A DNA stretch of 40,528 nt from assembly GCA_038320885.1 (NCBI GenBank), contig JBBQER010000028.1:1-40528 (forward strand), given 5' to 3'. Below, one piece after another: positions 23,689-30,938 of the stretch. Position numbers and translations under genes: made by a program. The stretch comes from JBBQER01 sp038320885 (lineage in GTDB: Bacteria > Actinomycetota > Acidimicrobiia > IMCC26256 > PALSA-610). A model generated the notes under the pieces. It had not been told where the DNA came from. It saw only the letters and a list, made by a program, of their open reading frames with translations, and ran no database searches. Positions within the stretch are counted from its first letter, which is position 1. Each line of letters starts with the position of its first letter.

Positions 23689-24860
23689 ATGCGGCCCAGG
23701 ATCACGATGCTGCCGTCGCCGAAGTCGCCCCAACCGGTCACGAGGCCGATCTCGGCATCTGTCACCTGGGCGGCGCCCGCGTCTCCCCGGAGTTGGCGCA
23801 CCGCTTCGACGACATGGTTCATGCCCCACATATGTCCCTGCGAGAGCAACCCGCCGTGGGTATTGGTGGGGTACTCGCCGCCGAGCTCGATCCGGCCGTC
23901 GCGCACGAACGCACCGGCCTCGCCGCGCCCGCAGAGGCCGAGCGCCTCGATCTGGAGCAGCACCACGTAGGTGAAGCAGTCGTAGATCTCCAAGAAGTCC
24001 ATCTCCGACGCCTGCACGCCGGCCATTGCGAGGGCGCGGGGCGCCGCGTTGCTCAGGCCGATGTGGAACGAATCGGCGCGGTTGGTGATGTCGTCGGCCG
24101 GATACGGATGCCCTTCCGCAGCGCCGAGGATCGCGGCCGGCGCGTGCGCGAGATCGCGAGCCTGTTCACGCGAGCTGACGACCACCGCGGCCGCGCAGTC
24201 GGTCTCGAGGCAGCAGTCGAGCAGTCGAAAGGGTTCGCTGACCCAGCGCGACTCCAGGTAGGCGTCCATGGTGAGCGGCGTGTCGCGCATGAGAGCTTTG
24301 GCATTGTGCTGCGCGTGCTTGCGGAACGCGACCGCGATCGATCCCGTATCGGTCGGCAGGATGCCGAACAGCTTCTGGTAGCGCGTGGCGATCCACGCGT
24401 AGAACTGCGCGGCGGATCGCGCTCCGTACGGAAGGTAGAAGTCGAGCAGCACGTCGGCGACCGCACCACCGTCGAGCCCGCGCCGCGGGCGCGGAACACC
24501 CTCACGGGGGCGGAACGCCGAGTAGCCGTTCCACCCGACGACCACGAGAACGTTGCGCGCGATGCCCTCGCTCACGGCGAGCGCGGCGTGCTGCAACGAC
24601 GCCGTCGGGCTCGCGCCGCCCATGTGCACCGTGGTCGCGAGCCGCAGGTCTTCGATCCCGAGGTTGGCGGCGAGCTCCTCGCTGCTCGTGTAGCCCGGGG
24701 GTGGGATGAGGCCGTCGATGTCGCCGGCCGCGAGGCCGGCGTCGGCGATCGCGGTCGTTGCCGCTTCGAGCATGAGTTGCACCGGCAGTCGATCGGCCCC
24801 GCGTACGTATTCGGTCTCACCGATGCCGACGATCGCCGCGCGATCCGCGAAGCCGCTCAC
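23685..24860 (-). CDS. Thiolase-superfamily protein (lipid-transfer protein/Ltp2-like), no nucleophilic Cys
   Basis: 391 residues with the thiolase fold: AAIVGIGETEYVRGADRLPVQLMLEAATTAIADAGL, GLDGGAVADVLLDFYLPYG, and the C-terminal NTHGGLLSQGHMWGMNHVVEAVRQLRG. At the place of the usual active-site cysteine the sequence is HMGGASPTASLQHA, with no Cys. It is therefore unlikely to be a condensing or cleaving thiolase of the classical type. Members lacking Cys and paired with DUF35 proteins (Ltp2 with ChsH2) are retro-aldolases acting on steroid side-chain CoA esters. The coupled DUF35 gene supports this class; the substrate is unknown. A GTG start at 24860 is used. Confidence 0.88.
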   Translation of the reverse strand: MSGFADRAAIVGIGETEYVRGADRLPVQLMLEAATTAIADAGLAAGDIDGLIPPPGYTSSEELAANLGIEDLRLATTVHMGGASPTASLQHAALAVSEGIARNVLVVVGWNGYSAFRPREGVPRPRRGLDGGAVADVLLDFYLPYGARSAAQFYAWIATRYQKLFGILPTDTGSIAVAFRKHAQHNAKALMRDTPLTMDAYLESRWVSEPFRLLDCCLETDCAAAVVVSSREQARDLAHAPAAILGAAEGHPYPADDITNRADSFHIGLSNAAPRALAMAGVQASEMDFLEIYDCFTYVVLLQIEALGLCGRGEAGAFVRDGRIELGGEYPTNTHGGLLSQGHMWGMNHVVEAVRQLRGDAGAAQVTDAEIGLVTGWGDFGDGSIVILGRI

Positions 24861-24903
24861 GAGCGCCGGATGCTACGGGAACGCGCGGCGCGGGTGATCG
24901 GGG

Positions 24904-26298
24904 CTACGGCTTGGGCTTGACCGCGAACGAAACCGGCCGCGCGCTCGCGGGTGCGTCGCCGAAGTGCTCGGCGTCCCCGAACGGCATGACCCGACCGTTG
25001 GCGAGCACGACCCAGTAGCCGCGGCCGGTGTTGGTCCCGGTGAAGGCCACCGCGTCGGCCGGTGCGGTGCAAGCTCCGGTACCCGGCAGCGAGCCGTAGA
25101 AGTTCGCCTTGCCGAACGAGAACATCCCGCCGTCGGACGCGAGCAGCCAGTACCCGCCGCCGGCCGAGGTGCCCATGCCGACCACCGGTGCGTTCAGCTT
25201 CATGGCGCCGGTCGAGCCCGCGAACTTGGCGTCGCCGAAGGTGAAGACGCCGCCGTCGGCGCCGAGCAGCCAGTAGCCCTTGCCGGTCCGAGTTGCCGCC
25301 ATCGCGATGATCGGAGCATTGAGGTGCATCGCGCCGGTTGAGCCCGCGAACTTGGCGTCGCCGAAGGTGAACACGCCGCCGTCGCGTGCGAGCAGCCAAT
25401 AGCCCTTGCCGGTCGGCGTCGTCGTCATGCCGATGACGGGCGCGTTGAGGTGCATCCCGGCCGTCGAGCCGAGCGGGTGGGCGTCGCCGAACTTGTCGAT
25501 CGCGCCGCGCGAGTCGGTAATCCAGTAACCCTTGCCGCTCGCGGTCGGAGAGAGCGCGACCGCGTTGCCGCCGGCAGCGACCTGCGCGGAACCGAAGCCG
25601 CGCGCCGATCCGAAGTTGAGCACCCGACCGTTGGCGCCGAGCGTCCAGTAGCCGGAGCCGCCCTGTATCGAAGGATGCGGCGCGGGATTGCTCGGGATGC
25701 CGCACTGCCCGCCGGCCGGGAGCCCCTGCGAGAGTCGCAACGAGGTGTAGGGATCGATCGGCGTGCCGTGCGGCGTGTGGATCTCGAAGTGCAAATGCGG
25801 CTGCGTTCCCTCGGCGTCGCCGCTGTCACCCATGTACGCGATGAATTGCCCGGTCTTCACCCGGCTCCCGGCGTGCATGCCGGGAGCCAAGCGCCAACGC
25901 GTGGGGTTCGTGCCGTCGTCGGTGCCGGGCGTGTCGTTGTTGATGTGGATGTACCAGTACTCCCATCCGTCGTCGCCGACCAGCGAGAGCATGTTTCCGG
26001 CGGTCCCCGTGTTGTTCGGGTGGACCCACGCGATGGTCCCGGTGCTCGCGGCGACCTCGTGCATCAGCTTGGCGCCCAAGAGGTCGTTGCCCTCGTGATG
26101 ACGCGTGCAGCCCTCGCGACAGTCGCCGAAGTCGTCGGTGTAGTGAACGACCGCGGCTACCGGGAACGTGATGCGGTGGTATTTCGTGCCGTTCGGTGTC
26201 TGCTCGGCGCCGGCGCGCGCGCCCGACCCGACGATGAGACCGGCCGCGGCCATCACGCAGGCGGCCGCGCGCAGGAACGCGGTTGAAGTACGCGGCAT
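24904..26298 (-). CDS. Secreted M23-family peptidoglycan endopeptidase with C-terminal beta-propeller-like repeats
   Basis: 464 residues. A signal peptide (FLRAAACVMAAAGLIVGSGARAGA) ends near residue 31. The M23 (LytM) zinc peptidase domain follows, with HHEGNDLLG (HxxxD) and QPHLHFEIH (HxH) motifs. From about residue 215 come about six repeats of 35-45 residues built on GKGYWLLARDGGVFTFGDAKFAGSTGAMHLNAPVIGM, ending near the C-terminus. These repeats are frequent in secreted Acidimicrobiia proteins and may bind the cell wall or form a propeller. The protein should hydrolyse peptide cross-links or remodel the envelope. ATG 26298 follows GAGGGA. It is divergent from the acyl-CoA dehydrogenase gene. 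Confidence 0.92.
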   Translation of the reverse strand: MPRTSTAFLRAAACVMAAAGLIVGSGARAGAEQTPNGTKYHRITFPVAAVVHYTDDFGDCREGCTRHHEGNDLLGAKLMHEVAASTGTIAWVHPNNTGTAGNMLSLVGDDGWEYWYIHINNDTPGTDDGTNPTRWRLAPGMHAGSRVKTGQFIAYMGDSGDAEGTQPHLHFEIHTPHGTPIDPYTSLRLSQGLPAGGQCGIPSNPAPHPSIQGGSGYWTLGANGRVLNFGSARGFGSAQVAAGGNAVALSPTASGKGYWITDSRGAIDKFGDAHPLGSTAGMHLNAPVIGMTTTPTGKGYWLLARDGGVFTFGDAKFAGSTGAMHLNAPIIAMAATRTGKGYWLLGADGGVFTFGDAKFAGSTGAMKLNAPVVGMGTSAGGGYWLLASDGGMFSFGKANFYGSLPGTGACTAPADAVAFTGTNTGRGYWVVLANGRVMPFGDAEHFGDAPASARPVSFAVKPKP

Positions 26299-26359
26299 CT
26301 GAGGAATCCCTCTTCGCGGAGCCCCCTCCCGGTGGTTTTCGTCCCTTTCGGGCGAGGGG

Positions 26360-26405
26360 TTGAGGTTCGGGCGCGAGAAGATATGCTGGGTTACCGGTCA
26401 GTAAC
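26360..26405 (+). promoter_or_regulatory. Promoter with overlapping palindromic operator
   Basis: TTGAGG (26360-26365), 16 bases, TATGCT (26382-26387) resembles a housekeeping promoter. The imperfect palindrome GTTACCGGTCAGTAAC (26390-26405; arms GTTAC/GTAAC) lies over the expected start site. A TetR-type fatty-acid regulator would fit such a site upstream of an acyl-CoA dehydrogenase. The regulator is not identified. Confidence 0.5.
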
Positions 26406-26414
26406 TTACGGCGG

Positions 26415-26452
26415 GACGCCCCGAGGACGTGAAGACGCCCCGAGGACATGGA
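26415..26452 (+). repeat. Tandem 19-bp repeat in the leader of the acyl-CoA dehydrogenase gene
   Basis: GACGCCCCGAGGACGTGAA (26415-26433) is followed directly by a copy differing at two positions (26434-26452). Each unit holds GAGGA. The gene's own GGAG lies at the second unit's end, near ATG 26461. It may be a duplicated leader segment. Confidence 0.7.
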
Positions 26453-26460
26453 GACGACTC

Positions 26461-27684
26461 ATGACGACCTTCTCGCTCGAGCTCAACGAAGACCAGCTCC
26501 AGATCCAGCAGTGGGTCCACGACTTCGCCGCCGACGTGATCCGGCCCGCGGCACCCGAGTGGGACGAGCGGGAGGAGATGCCGTGGGCGATCATCGAGGA
26601 GGCGGCCAAGATCGGCCTCTACTCGATGGACTTCATCGCCAACGCGTTCGGCGATCCGACCGGCATCACGTTCCCGGTGGTCTCCGAAGAGCTCGCGTGG
26701 GGCGACGCCGGCATCACGCTCGCGCTCCTCGGCACGACGCTCGGCGTCTCGGGCATTCTCGGCAACGGGACGCCCGAGCAGATCGCGGAGTGGGTGCCGC
26801 AATGCTTCGGGACCGCCGACGACGTACGCGTCGCCGCCTTCGCGGTGAGTGAAGCCGACGCCGGCTCCGACGTGTCGTCATTGCGCACGCGCGCGGTCTA
26901 CGACGAAGCCAAGGACGAGTGGGTGATCAACGGCACGAAAACGTGGATCACCAACGGCGGCATCACGCACGTTCCGTGCACGCACGTGGTGGTCGCCGCG
27001 GTCGAGCCCGAGTTGAAGAGCCGCGGGCACGCGTCGTTCATCGTTCCGCCGGGTACGCCCGGTCTCGCGATGGGCCAGAAGTTCAAGAAGATGGGGATCC
27101 GCGCCAGTCACACCGCTGAGGTGGTGTTCACCGACGTGCGCGTTCCCGGTCACTGCCTGCTCGGCGGCAAGGAGAAGCTCGACGCCCGGCTCGCGCGTGC
27201 GCGCGAGGGCAAGTCGAGTCGCGTGCAGGCCGCGATGAGCACGTTCGAAGCGAGCCGACCGCTGGTGGGCGCACAGGCGCTCGGCATTGCGCGTGCCGCC
27301 TACGAGTACGCCCTCGAGTACGCCAAGCAGCGGGTTGCATTCGGCCGCCCGATCATCATGAACCAGGCGATCGCGTTCAAGCTCGCCGACATGAAGATGA
27401 CGATCGATGCGGCCCGGCTGCTCGTCTGGCGGGCCTGCTGGATGAGCTCGACCGGCAAGGAATTCACCGCCGGTGAAGGCTCGATGTCGAAGCTCTACGC
27501 GGGCGAGGTCGCGGTGAAGGTGACCGAAGAGGCGATTCAGATCCTCGGCGGCGCGGGTTACGTGAAAGAGCACCCGGTGGAGCAGTGGCACCGCGACTCG
27601 AAGATCTACACGATCTTCGAAGGCACGTCCGAGATCCAGCGGTTGGTCGTCGCTCGCGCGATCAGCGGTCTGCACATCCCGTAG
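26461..27684 (+). CDS. Acyl-CoA dehydrogenase
   Basis: 407 residues of the FAD-dependent acyl-CoA dehydrogenase family: N-terminal helical domain (LNEDQLQIQQWVHDFAAD), central beta domain with FAVSEADAGSDVSSL and WITNGG, and a C-terminal helical domain with YAKQRVAFGRPI and QILGGAGYVKEHP. The C-terminus YTIFEGTSEIQRLVVARAISGLHIP holds the likely catalytic glutamate (Glu387). It oxidises an acyl-CoA to the 2,3-enoyl-CoA and passes electrons to ETF. ATG 26461 follows GGAG. The last 26 codons, and about 65-100 bases after the stop, recur as separate partial copies downstream (29863, 30649, 33420), making this the intact parent locus of a repeat array. Confidence 0.95.
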   Translation: MTTFSLELNEDQLQIQQWVHDFAADVIRPAAPEWDEREEMPWAIIEEAAKIGLYSMDFIANAFGDPTGITFPVVSEELAWGDAGITLALLGTTLGVSGILGNGTPEQIAEWVPQCFGTADDVRVAAFAVSEADAGSDVSSLRTRAVYDEAKDEWVINGTKTWITNGGITHVPCTHVVVAAVEPELKSRGHASFIVPPGTPGLAMGQKFKKMGIRASHTAEVVFTDVRVPGHCLLGGKEKLDARLARAREGKSSRVQAAMSTFEASRPLVGAQALGIARAAYEYALEYAKQRVAFGRPIIMNQAIAFKLADMKMTIDAARLLVWRACWMSSTGKEFTAGEGSMSKLYAGEVAVKVTEEAIQILGGAGYVKEHPVEQWHRDSKIYTIFEGTSEIQRLVVARAISGLHIP

Positions 27685-27750
27685 CCCGCGCTTCGCGGCG
27701 TCACTTTTCACACCAGACGCGAATTAGTGCCGCCAAAGCGTCACCGTTCC
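27607..27750 (+). repeat. Repeat copy A: 3' end of the acyl-CoA dehydrogenase gene plus post-stop segment
   Basis: The 78 bases from the TAC codon of YTIFEGTSEIQ to TAG 27684 match copies C (30649-30726) and D (33420-33497) codon for codon at the protein level. After the stop, similarity continues (GCGTCAC, TTCACACCAGACG, GAAT, GCCGC) for about 65 bases. This copy is part of the complete gene. Confidence 0.85.
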
Positions 27751-28240
27751 ACCTCGAACGTGCCGCGTCGTTGGTGGACCCGCGGTGCATCATCGATGTC
27801 AAGGCGACGTGCACAATTCCCTGATTCGAGACTGCGTGCTGAGACTTCGTCTGAGCCGCTCACGTCTGCTTCGACTGATTCTCAATACCCCGTAGCTAGT
27901 CGCGGCTTGCGAGAACGCATCTTCATTCCGAAGCTGCACCGAAGGACCGATCGATGGTGACGTGCGAGGGCGCGCAGCGCACCGGACCCTTGACGGGCTC
28001 GCGGGTGCGATCGGCCGCTAAGGCAAATCGCTTGTGTCGTGTTGTGAACGTGCCCCTCTCTCTGAGGGCCACTGCATCGGCGGGCCGATCGAAAATCGAC
28101 TCGGGCTATCGCGGATCGCCAAAGCCCTCGAAGGTGCCTTGATGGCCCCAAACGGCCGAAAACCGAACAGAGATATGTGTCGACAAGACAAATCTCGCCG
28201 CGTAGGTTTTGACTCATGACCGCCGACCAGTGGACATTTT
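27751..28240. other. Intergenic stretch of module 1, no gene recognised
   Basis: About 490 bases between the post-stop repeat and the first small frame. It is lower in GC than the flanking housekeeping genes. Short frames exist on both strands but have no ribosome binding site, codon bias or recognisable product. No tRNA, inverted-repeat terminator or promoter stands out. Confidence 0.5.
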
Positions 28241-28450
28241 GTGACACCGAGATACTTTCCGAGCGACGAGTTCAAAGGCGTTGAGGGTATTCTCGTTCAT
28301 TTTCCGAGGGGTGGGACCCCGTCGCATCCAGCGCTTCCGGGTTTGTCTGTTGACCTAAAGGGCATAGACGCCGTCGTCGAAACCGCGATCGTCACGCCTG
28401 AAATGGATGCCGCGATAAAGCGAGTGGAGGATCATGCCGAAACCGCATGA
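28241..28450 (+). CDS. Hypothetical small protein, 69 aa
   Basis: GTG 28241 opens a 69-residue frame (MTPRYFPSDEFKGVEGILVHFPRGG...EMDAAIKRVEDHAETA) without signal, membrane segment or recognised motif. Its end overlaps the next gene's start by 17 bases, and the next gene's GGAGG lies inside it, which suggests translational coupling. No clear ribosome binding site precedes the GTG, so the true start could be further in. It is the first candidate gene of module 1 in the repeat array. Function is unknown. Confidence 0.45.
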   Translation: MTPRYFPSDEFKGVEGILVHFPRGGTPSHPALPGLSVDLKGIDAVVETAIVTPEMDAAIKRVEDHAETA

Positions 28451-29006
28451 CGACGTCGCCGCCGAGCCGTGTGGAGAATGCGAGAAGATTCGCCTCGAAC
28501 ACGAGTTGACGGCAGCTGACGGCCTCGCCGCATCGGAACGCGCAAACGCGCAAAAGGATCACGAGCTGGAACTAACGCGCGAGCTGGAACTTGAGAAGAT
28601 CGGCACCAAGGCTCGCTGGGACGTCGAGGTGGCGACTCGTGCGAGCGAGGCCGAACTCTCGAAGCTGTATCACACGACGATCGTCGAGATCTCGAAGGGC
28701 AGTGTCGAGCGCGCGAGGGACAGCGCGAAATATATACAGACGGCCGCAGCAGCGATAGCCGCGCTTTACACTGCATTGTTAGGCCTCGTCTTTTCGGTAA
28801 CGGATCATCCGCTGCCCGTGCGCGGTGTCTACGCCGTCGCTTTCCTCGGCCTCGCCATCGCGTTTGCGACCGCATACCTCGCCTTCGTGAAGCACGGTGG
28901 GGACACGGTCGGTTACGCCAACGCCGGCAATCTTGACGCAAGGCAGCAAGGGAGAACCTTCTTCCTTGTGCGTTGGATCAACACGGTTGTGCGGAACCGG
29001 CGGTGA
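28434..29006 (+). CDS. Membrane protein with N-terminal coiled coil, possibly truncated by an in-frame TGA
   Basis: 190 residues. Residues 1-95 are charged and helical, with a CGEC motif near the start and a coiled-coil stretch (ELTRELELEKIGTKARWDVEVATRASEAELSKL). Two membrane helices follow (TAAAAIAALYTALLGLVFSV; GVYAVAFLGLAIAFATAYLAFV). ATG 28434 follows GGAGG. The stop TGA (29004-29006) is in the same frame as the next open frame, which continues with another hydrophobic segment. If the TGA were TGG, one five-helix protein of about 347 residues would result (NRR-W-TIRASVLSLGFG). No family is recognised. Confidence 0.65.
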   Translation: MPKPHDDVAAEPCGECEKIRLEHELTAADGLAASERANAQKDHELELTRELELEKIGTKARWDVEVATRASEAELSKLYHTTIVEISKGSVERARDSAKYIQTAAAAIAALYTALLGLVFSVTDHPLPVRGVYAVAFLGLAIAFATAYLAFVKHGGDTVGYANAGNLDARQQGRTFFLVRWINTVVRNRR

Positions 29007-29042
29007 ACGATCCGGGCCAGTGTCCTGAGTCTCGGCTTCGGT

Positions 29043-29477
29043 GTGGCTTTTATTGCAGCACCGTTCATTGCACCGAGTAGAACGGATGCGCTCCCAGCTG
29101 CGCCTACGGCTCCCGAGATTCCGTCCACCATTGCACCCGAGCTGTCCCATGATGCGCAGACGCTCTTCGGAGATCAGGTTCAGTCCTACCTCGGCGCGGT
29201 CCAAGCGCGAAATGATGCGATAACTACGGCGAGCGCCGCTGCGGTCCGAAGCAGCGTGAACGAAGACCGCTTGAACTGGGTCAGCTTCTGGATTGCGTTG
29301 CTCGCGCTCATCGTCGTGCTGGCGACTCCAGCGGTCTACGACGCTTTCGAAACGAATCAGCGCGAACCAAGTACGCCGCATCGCAATTCGATCGCACGTC
29401 GGTCAGTCGGCCTGGGGTTCTTGCTCGTCGTCGTCGGTGCGGTCGCATACTTCACCCGCGGCGTCTGGTGGCCATAG
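29043..29477 (+). CDS. Hypothetical membrane protein, possible C-terminal half of the preceding gene
   Basis: 144 residues from GTG 29043, in the same frame as the gene ending at 29006. Two membrane helices (LNWVSFWIALLALIVVLATPAVY; SVGLGFLLVVVGAVAYFTRGVWW) flank a short polar loop. The N-terminus is the end of a hydrophobic segment whose start lies before the GTG, between the TGA and 29043. That is a hint that this is the continuation of the upstream protein rather than a separate gene. No ribosome binding site is seen before the GTG. Unknown function. Confidence 0.5.
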   Translation: MAFIAAPFIAPSRTDALPAAPTAPEIPSTIAPELSHDAQTLFGDQVQSYLGAVQARNDAITTASAAAVRSSVNEDRLNWVSFWIALLALIVVLATPAVYDAFETNQREPSTPHRNSIARRSVGLGFLLVVVGAVAYFTRGVWWP

Positions 29478-29568
29478 ACCTGACGGAACCTGTCGTCGAT
29501 CCCTTGCCGGTGGCTTCGTAAGAAAGTCAAACGCATTCGGCATCGGATCCGGCTGTGTCCGGACCGTT

Positions 29569-29594
29569 CATACCTACTCCATCCCTACGAACTC
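29569..29594 (+). repeat. 26-bp cassette-end repeat, degenerate copy 1
   Basis: CATACCTAC, two bases, CATCCCTAC, one base, AACTC: the diverged form of the 26-bp sequence at 30605 and 33305. No acyl-CoA dehydrogenase fragment follows before the next copy at 29753. Confidence 0.6.
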
Positions 29595-29752
29595 TCGCCA
29601 AAAGTCGACCTCGTGGCGACGGTCCGCGAAGCAACTGCGAGACGGCTTGATGTCGGCCGTGCTACCGATGTTGCAGACCGGTCGTCGCGCGTCGATCGCG
29701 CGAGATGCAGTCCGGCGCAAACCATCTGCCTACGCGTCGCGGCGCGATGCTC
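29595..29752. other. Non-coding filler between two cassette-end repeats
   Basis: About 160 bases with no supported gene, part of a 450-base gene-free stretch (29478-29931). It may be what remains of a further module whose dehydrogenase fragment has been lost. Confidence 0.3.
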
Positions 29753-29778
29753 CATCCCTACCCTCATCCCCACAACTC
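29753..29778 (+). repeat. 26-bp cassette-end repeat, copy 2
   Basis: CATCCCTAC, three bases, CATCCCCAC, AACTC; one mismatch in the second half-unit and changes in the spacer compared with 30605 and 33305. It lies 84 bases before dehydrogenase fragment B. Confidence 0.7.
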
Positions 29779-29862
29779 CCGCGCAAGAGGCGGATGCGGC
29801 GGACTCGCCGGCTGAATCGGGCCCGCTCGACGGACGTGCGAGCACTGCCCGCACGAACCCCT

Positions 29863-29914
29863 GATCCAGCGCTTGGTGGTCGCCCGATCGATCAGCGGCC
29901 TCCACATCCCGTAG
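29863..29914 (+). pseudogene. Repeat copy B: last 17 codons of an acyl-CoA dehydrogenase gene
   Basis: The segment encodes IQRLVVARSISGLHIP and a stop, matching the end of the dehydrogenase at 27684 with mostly synonymous differences. The preceding codons (YTIFEGTSE) are missing, apparently deleted, because the bases before it resemble those before copy D. Unlike A, C and D, there is no post-stop similarity; the PIN toxin gene ends 18 bases downstream. Confidence 0.8.
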
Positions 29915-29931
29915 CGATGTGCAGGCTGAGC

Positions 29932-30312
29932 CTACGCGTCGACGATCGGTAGCGACGCGCGTGTTGCAGTGAGCAGGTGCGCGATGTCGTCGCGATCCGA
30001 AGTCACGATCTCGGCCGAGTGCGCGACTGCTAGGACGACCACCGCGGCGTCGACGACGTCGTTTGTCTTCGAGCGATTGAGAAGACGTCCACTCGCGTGT
30101 GCATCAGACTCCGTGAACGCGGCGACGTCACAACCTCGCAGCAACCGACGCAGCTGCGCCTGGCGACCGGATCTGCTCACCTGCGCTACCACCGGCGCAG
30201 GGACTTGGGGGATAACGCCGGCCTCGAGGCGGACGCGATGCTCCGCCCAGATCGCCCGCTCGTTCTTATCGGCGGCGATGAGGGCGCCAGCGTCGTAGAC
30301 CGCCGGGTTCAT
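29932..30312 (-). CDS. PIN-domain toxin (VapC-like ribonuclease)
   Basis: 126 residues with a PIN fold: first acidic residue in YDAGALIAADKNER, central TNDVVDAAVVVLA, and a C-terminal SDRDDIAHL. These supply the conserved aspartates that bind the metal ions. VapC proteins cleave tRNA or rRNA and arrest growth when free of antitoxin. The ATG at 30312 overlaps the stop of the antitoxin gene (ATGA), so the antitoxin is translated first. The pair fills module 2 of the repeat array almost entirely. Confidence 0.9.
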   Translation of the reverse strand: MNPAVYDAGALIAADKNERAIWAEHRVRLEAGVIPQVPAPVVAQVSRSGRQAQLRRLLRGCDVAAFTESDAHASGRLLNRSKTNDVVDAAVVVLAVAHSAEIVTSDRDDIAHLLTATRASLPIVDA

Positions 30313-30572
30313 GCGCTACGGCGAGTGCGTCGTCCTCGACTCGTCAGTCGTCGCCGCGCGGAATCGAGCTCTTCGCCAGTGAGCGAGCCGTGTTGTGCCT
30401 CCCACTCCGCGACTGCCGCGAGTCCGTTTCTGATCACGAGTGCTCGGCGCGCTGCTTCCGTCATCCACGCCGACACGCTGATTCCATCGGCATCGGCAGC
30501 CGCGACGATGCCGGCGTGAACGTCGGGATCGACCGTGATGGCCATCTTGGGAGACGGGTTTCCGCGAGGCAT
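30309..30572 (-). CDS. Ribbon-helix-helix antitoxin (VapB-like)
   Basis: 87 residues. The N-terminal half (PSPKMAITVDPDVHAGIVAAADADGISVSAWMTEAARRAL) is a MetJ/Arc ribbon-helix-helix DNA-binding domain. The C-terminal half (EWEAQHGSLTGEELDSARRRL) is the toxin-wrapping segment. It should neutralise the PIN toxin and repress its own operon. ATG 30572 has no ribosome binding site, but a -10 box TATACT lies six bases upstream, so the transcript would be leaderless. The -35 overlaps the 26-bp repeat at 30605. Confidence 0.9.
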   Translation of the reverse strand: MPRGNPSPKMAITVDPDVHAGIVAAADADGISVSAWMTEAARRALVIRNGLAAVAEWEAQHGSLTGEELDSARRRLTSRGRRTRRSA

Positions 30573-30577
30573 ACCAA

Positions 30578-30607
30578 AGTATACCCCACGGGTAGGAGAC
30601 TTGTCAT
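30578..30607 (-). promoter_or_regulatory. Promoter of the toxin-antitoxin operon (leaderless)
   Basis: Minus strand ATGACA (30607-30602), 18 bases, TATACT (30583-30578), six bases before ATG 30572. Two GGTAT elements (in GGTATACTTTGGTATG) lie at the start and may be antitoxin binding sites. Confidence 0.6.
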
Positions 30608-30630
30608 CCCTACTTTCATCCCTACAACTC
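30605..30630 (+). repeat. 26-bp cassette-end repeat, copy 3
   Basis: Two CATCCCTAC units three bases apart, then AACTC. It is identical over all 26 bases to the copy at 33305. It lies 18 bases before the TAC codon that begins dehydrogenase fragment C. Confidence 0.9.
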
Positions 30631-30648
30631 GCAGCTAGACCGTCGAGC

Positions 30649-30823
30649 TACACGATCTTCGAAGGCACGAGTGAGATCCAGCGGTTGGTCGTGGCGCGCA
30701 GTATCAGCGGCTTGCACATCCCGTAACCCGTCACGTTTTCTCGCCGCCCGCGTCACCTCTTCACATCAGACGTGAATCGGCGCCGCTCAACGTCACCTTC
30801 CTCATCAGCGTCGCAAAGTGGCG
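30649..30823 (+). pseudogene. Repeat copy C: last 26 codons of an acyl-CoA dehydrogenase gene plus post-stop segment
   Basis: From TAC 30649 to TAA 30726 the bases encode YTIFEGTSEIQRLVVARS and ISGLHIP. Only one residue differs from the parent gene (Ser for Ala), while about eight codons differ, mostly synonymously. After the stop, GCGTCAC, TTCACATCAGACG, GAAT and CTCATCAG-type segments match copies A and D. There is no start codon or upstream dehydrogenase sequence. Confidence 0.85.
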
Positions 30824-30938
30824 CGTGACGACGCTCTCGGAGATCAGCAGGCCGAGACCCGTCCGGTCTGACGCATGATCTCTCTGCGCAATGCGGCGAC
30901 GCGGCACGGTGCTGCCTTCAAGGCCCGATTCGCCGCGT

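Noticed and set aside
23622..24920. 432-codon plus-strand frame opposite the thiolase-like gene
   Set aside because: Shadow frame; the opposite strand shows a coherent thiolase fold.
27727..27960. 77-codon frame after the acyl-CoA dehydrogenase
   Set aside because: Begins inside the post-stop repeat, lacks a ribosome binding site, and the composition is that of non-coding DNA.
29004..29006. TGA as selenocysteine or programmed readthrough
   Set aside because: No selenocysteine insertion hairpin is evident after the codon and the expected residue is Trp; a nonsense change or separate genes are simpler.
30535..30726. Independent 63-codon gene ending in the dehydrogenase peptide
   Set aside because: Its first half is the non-coding region upstream of the antitoxin and the 26-bp repeat; only the last 26 codons resemble protein sequence.
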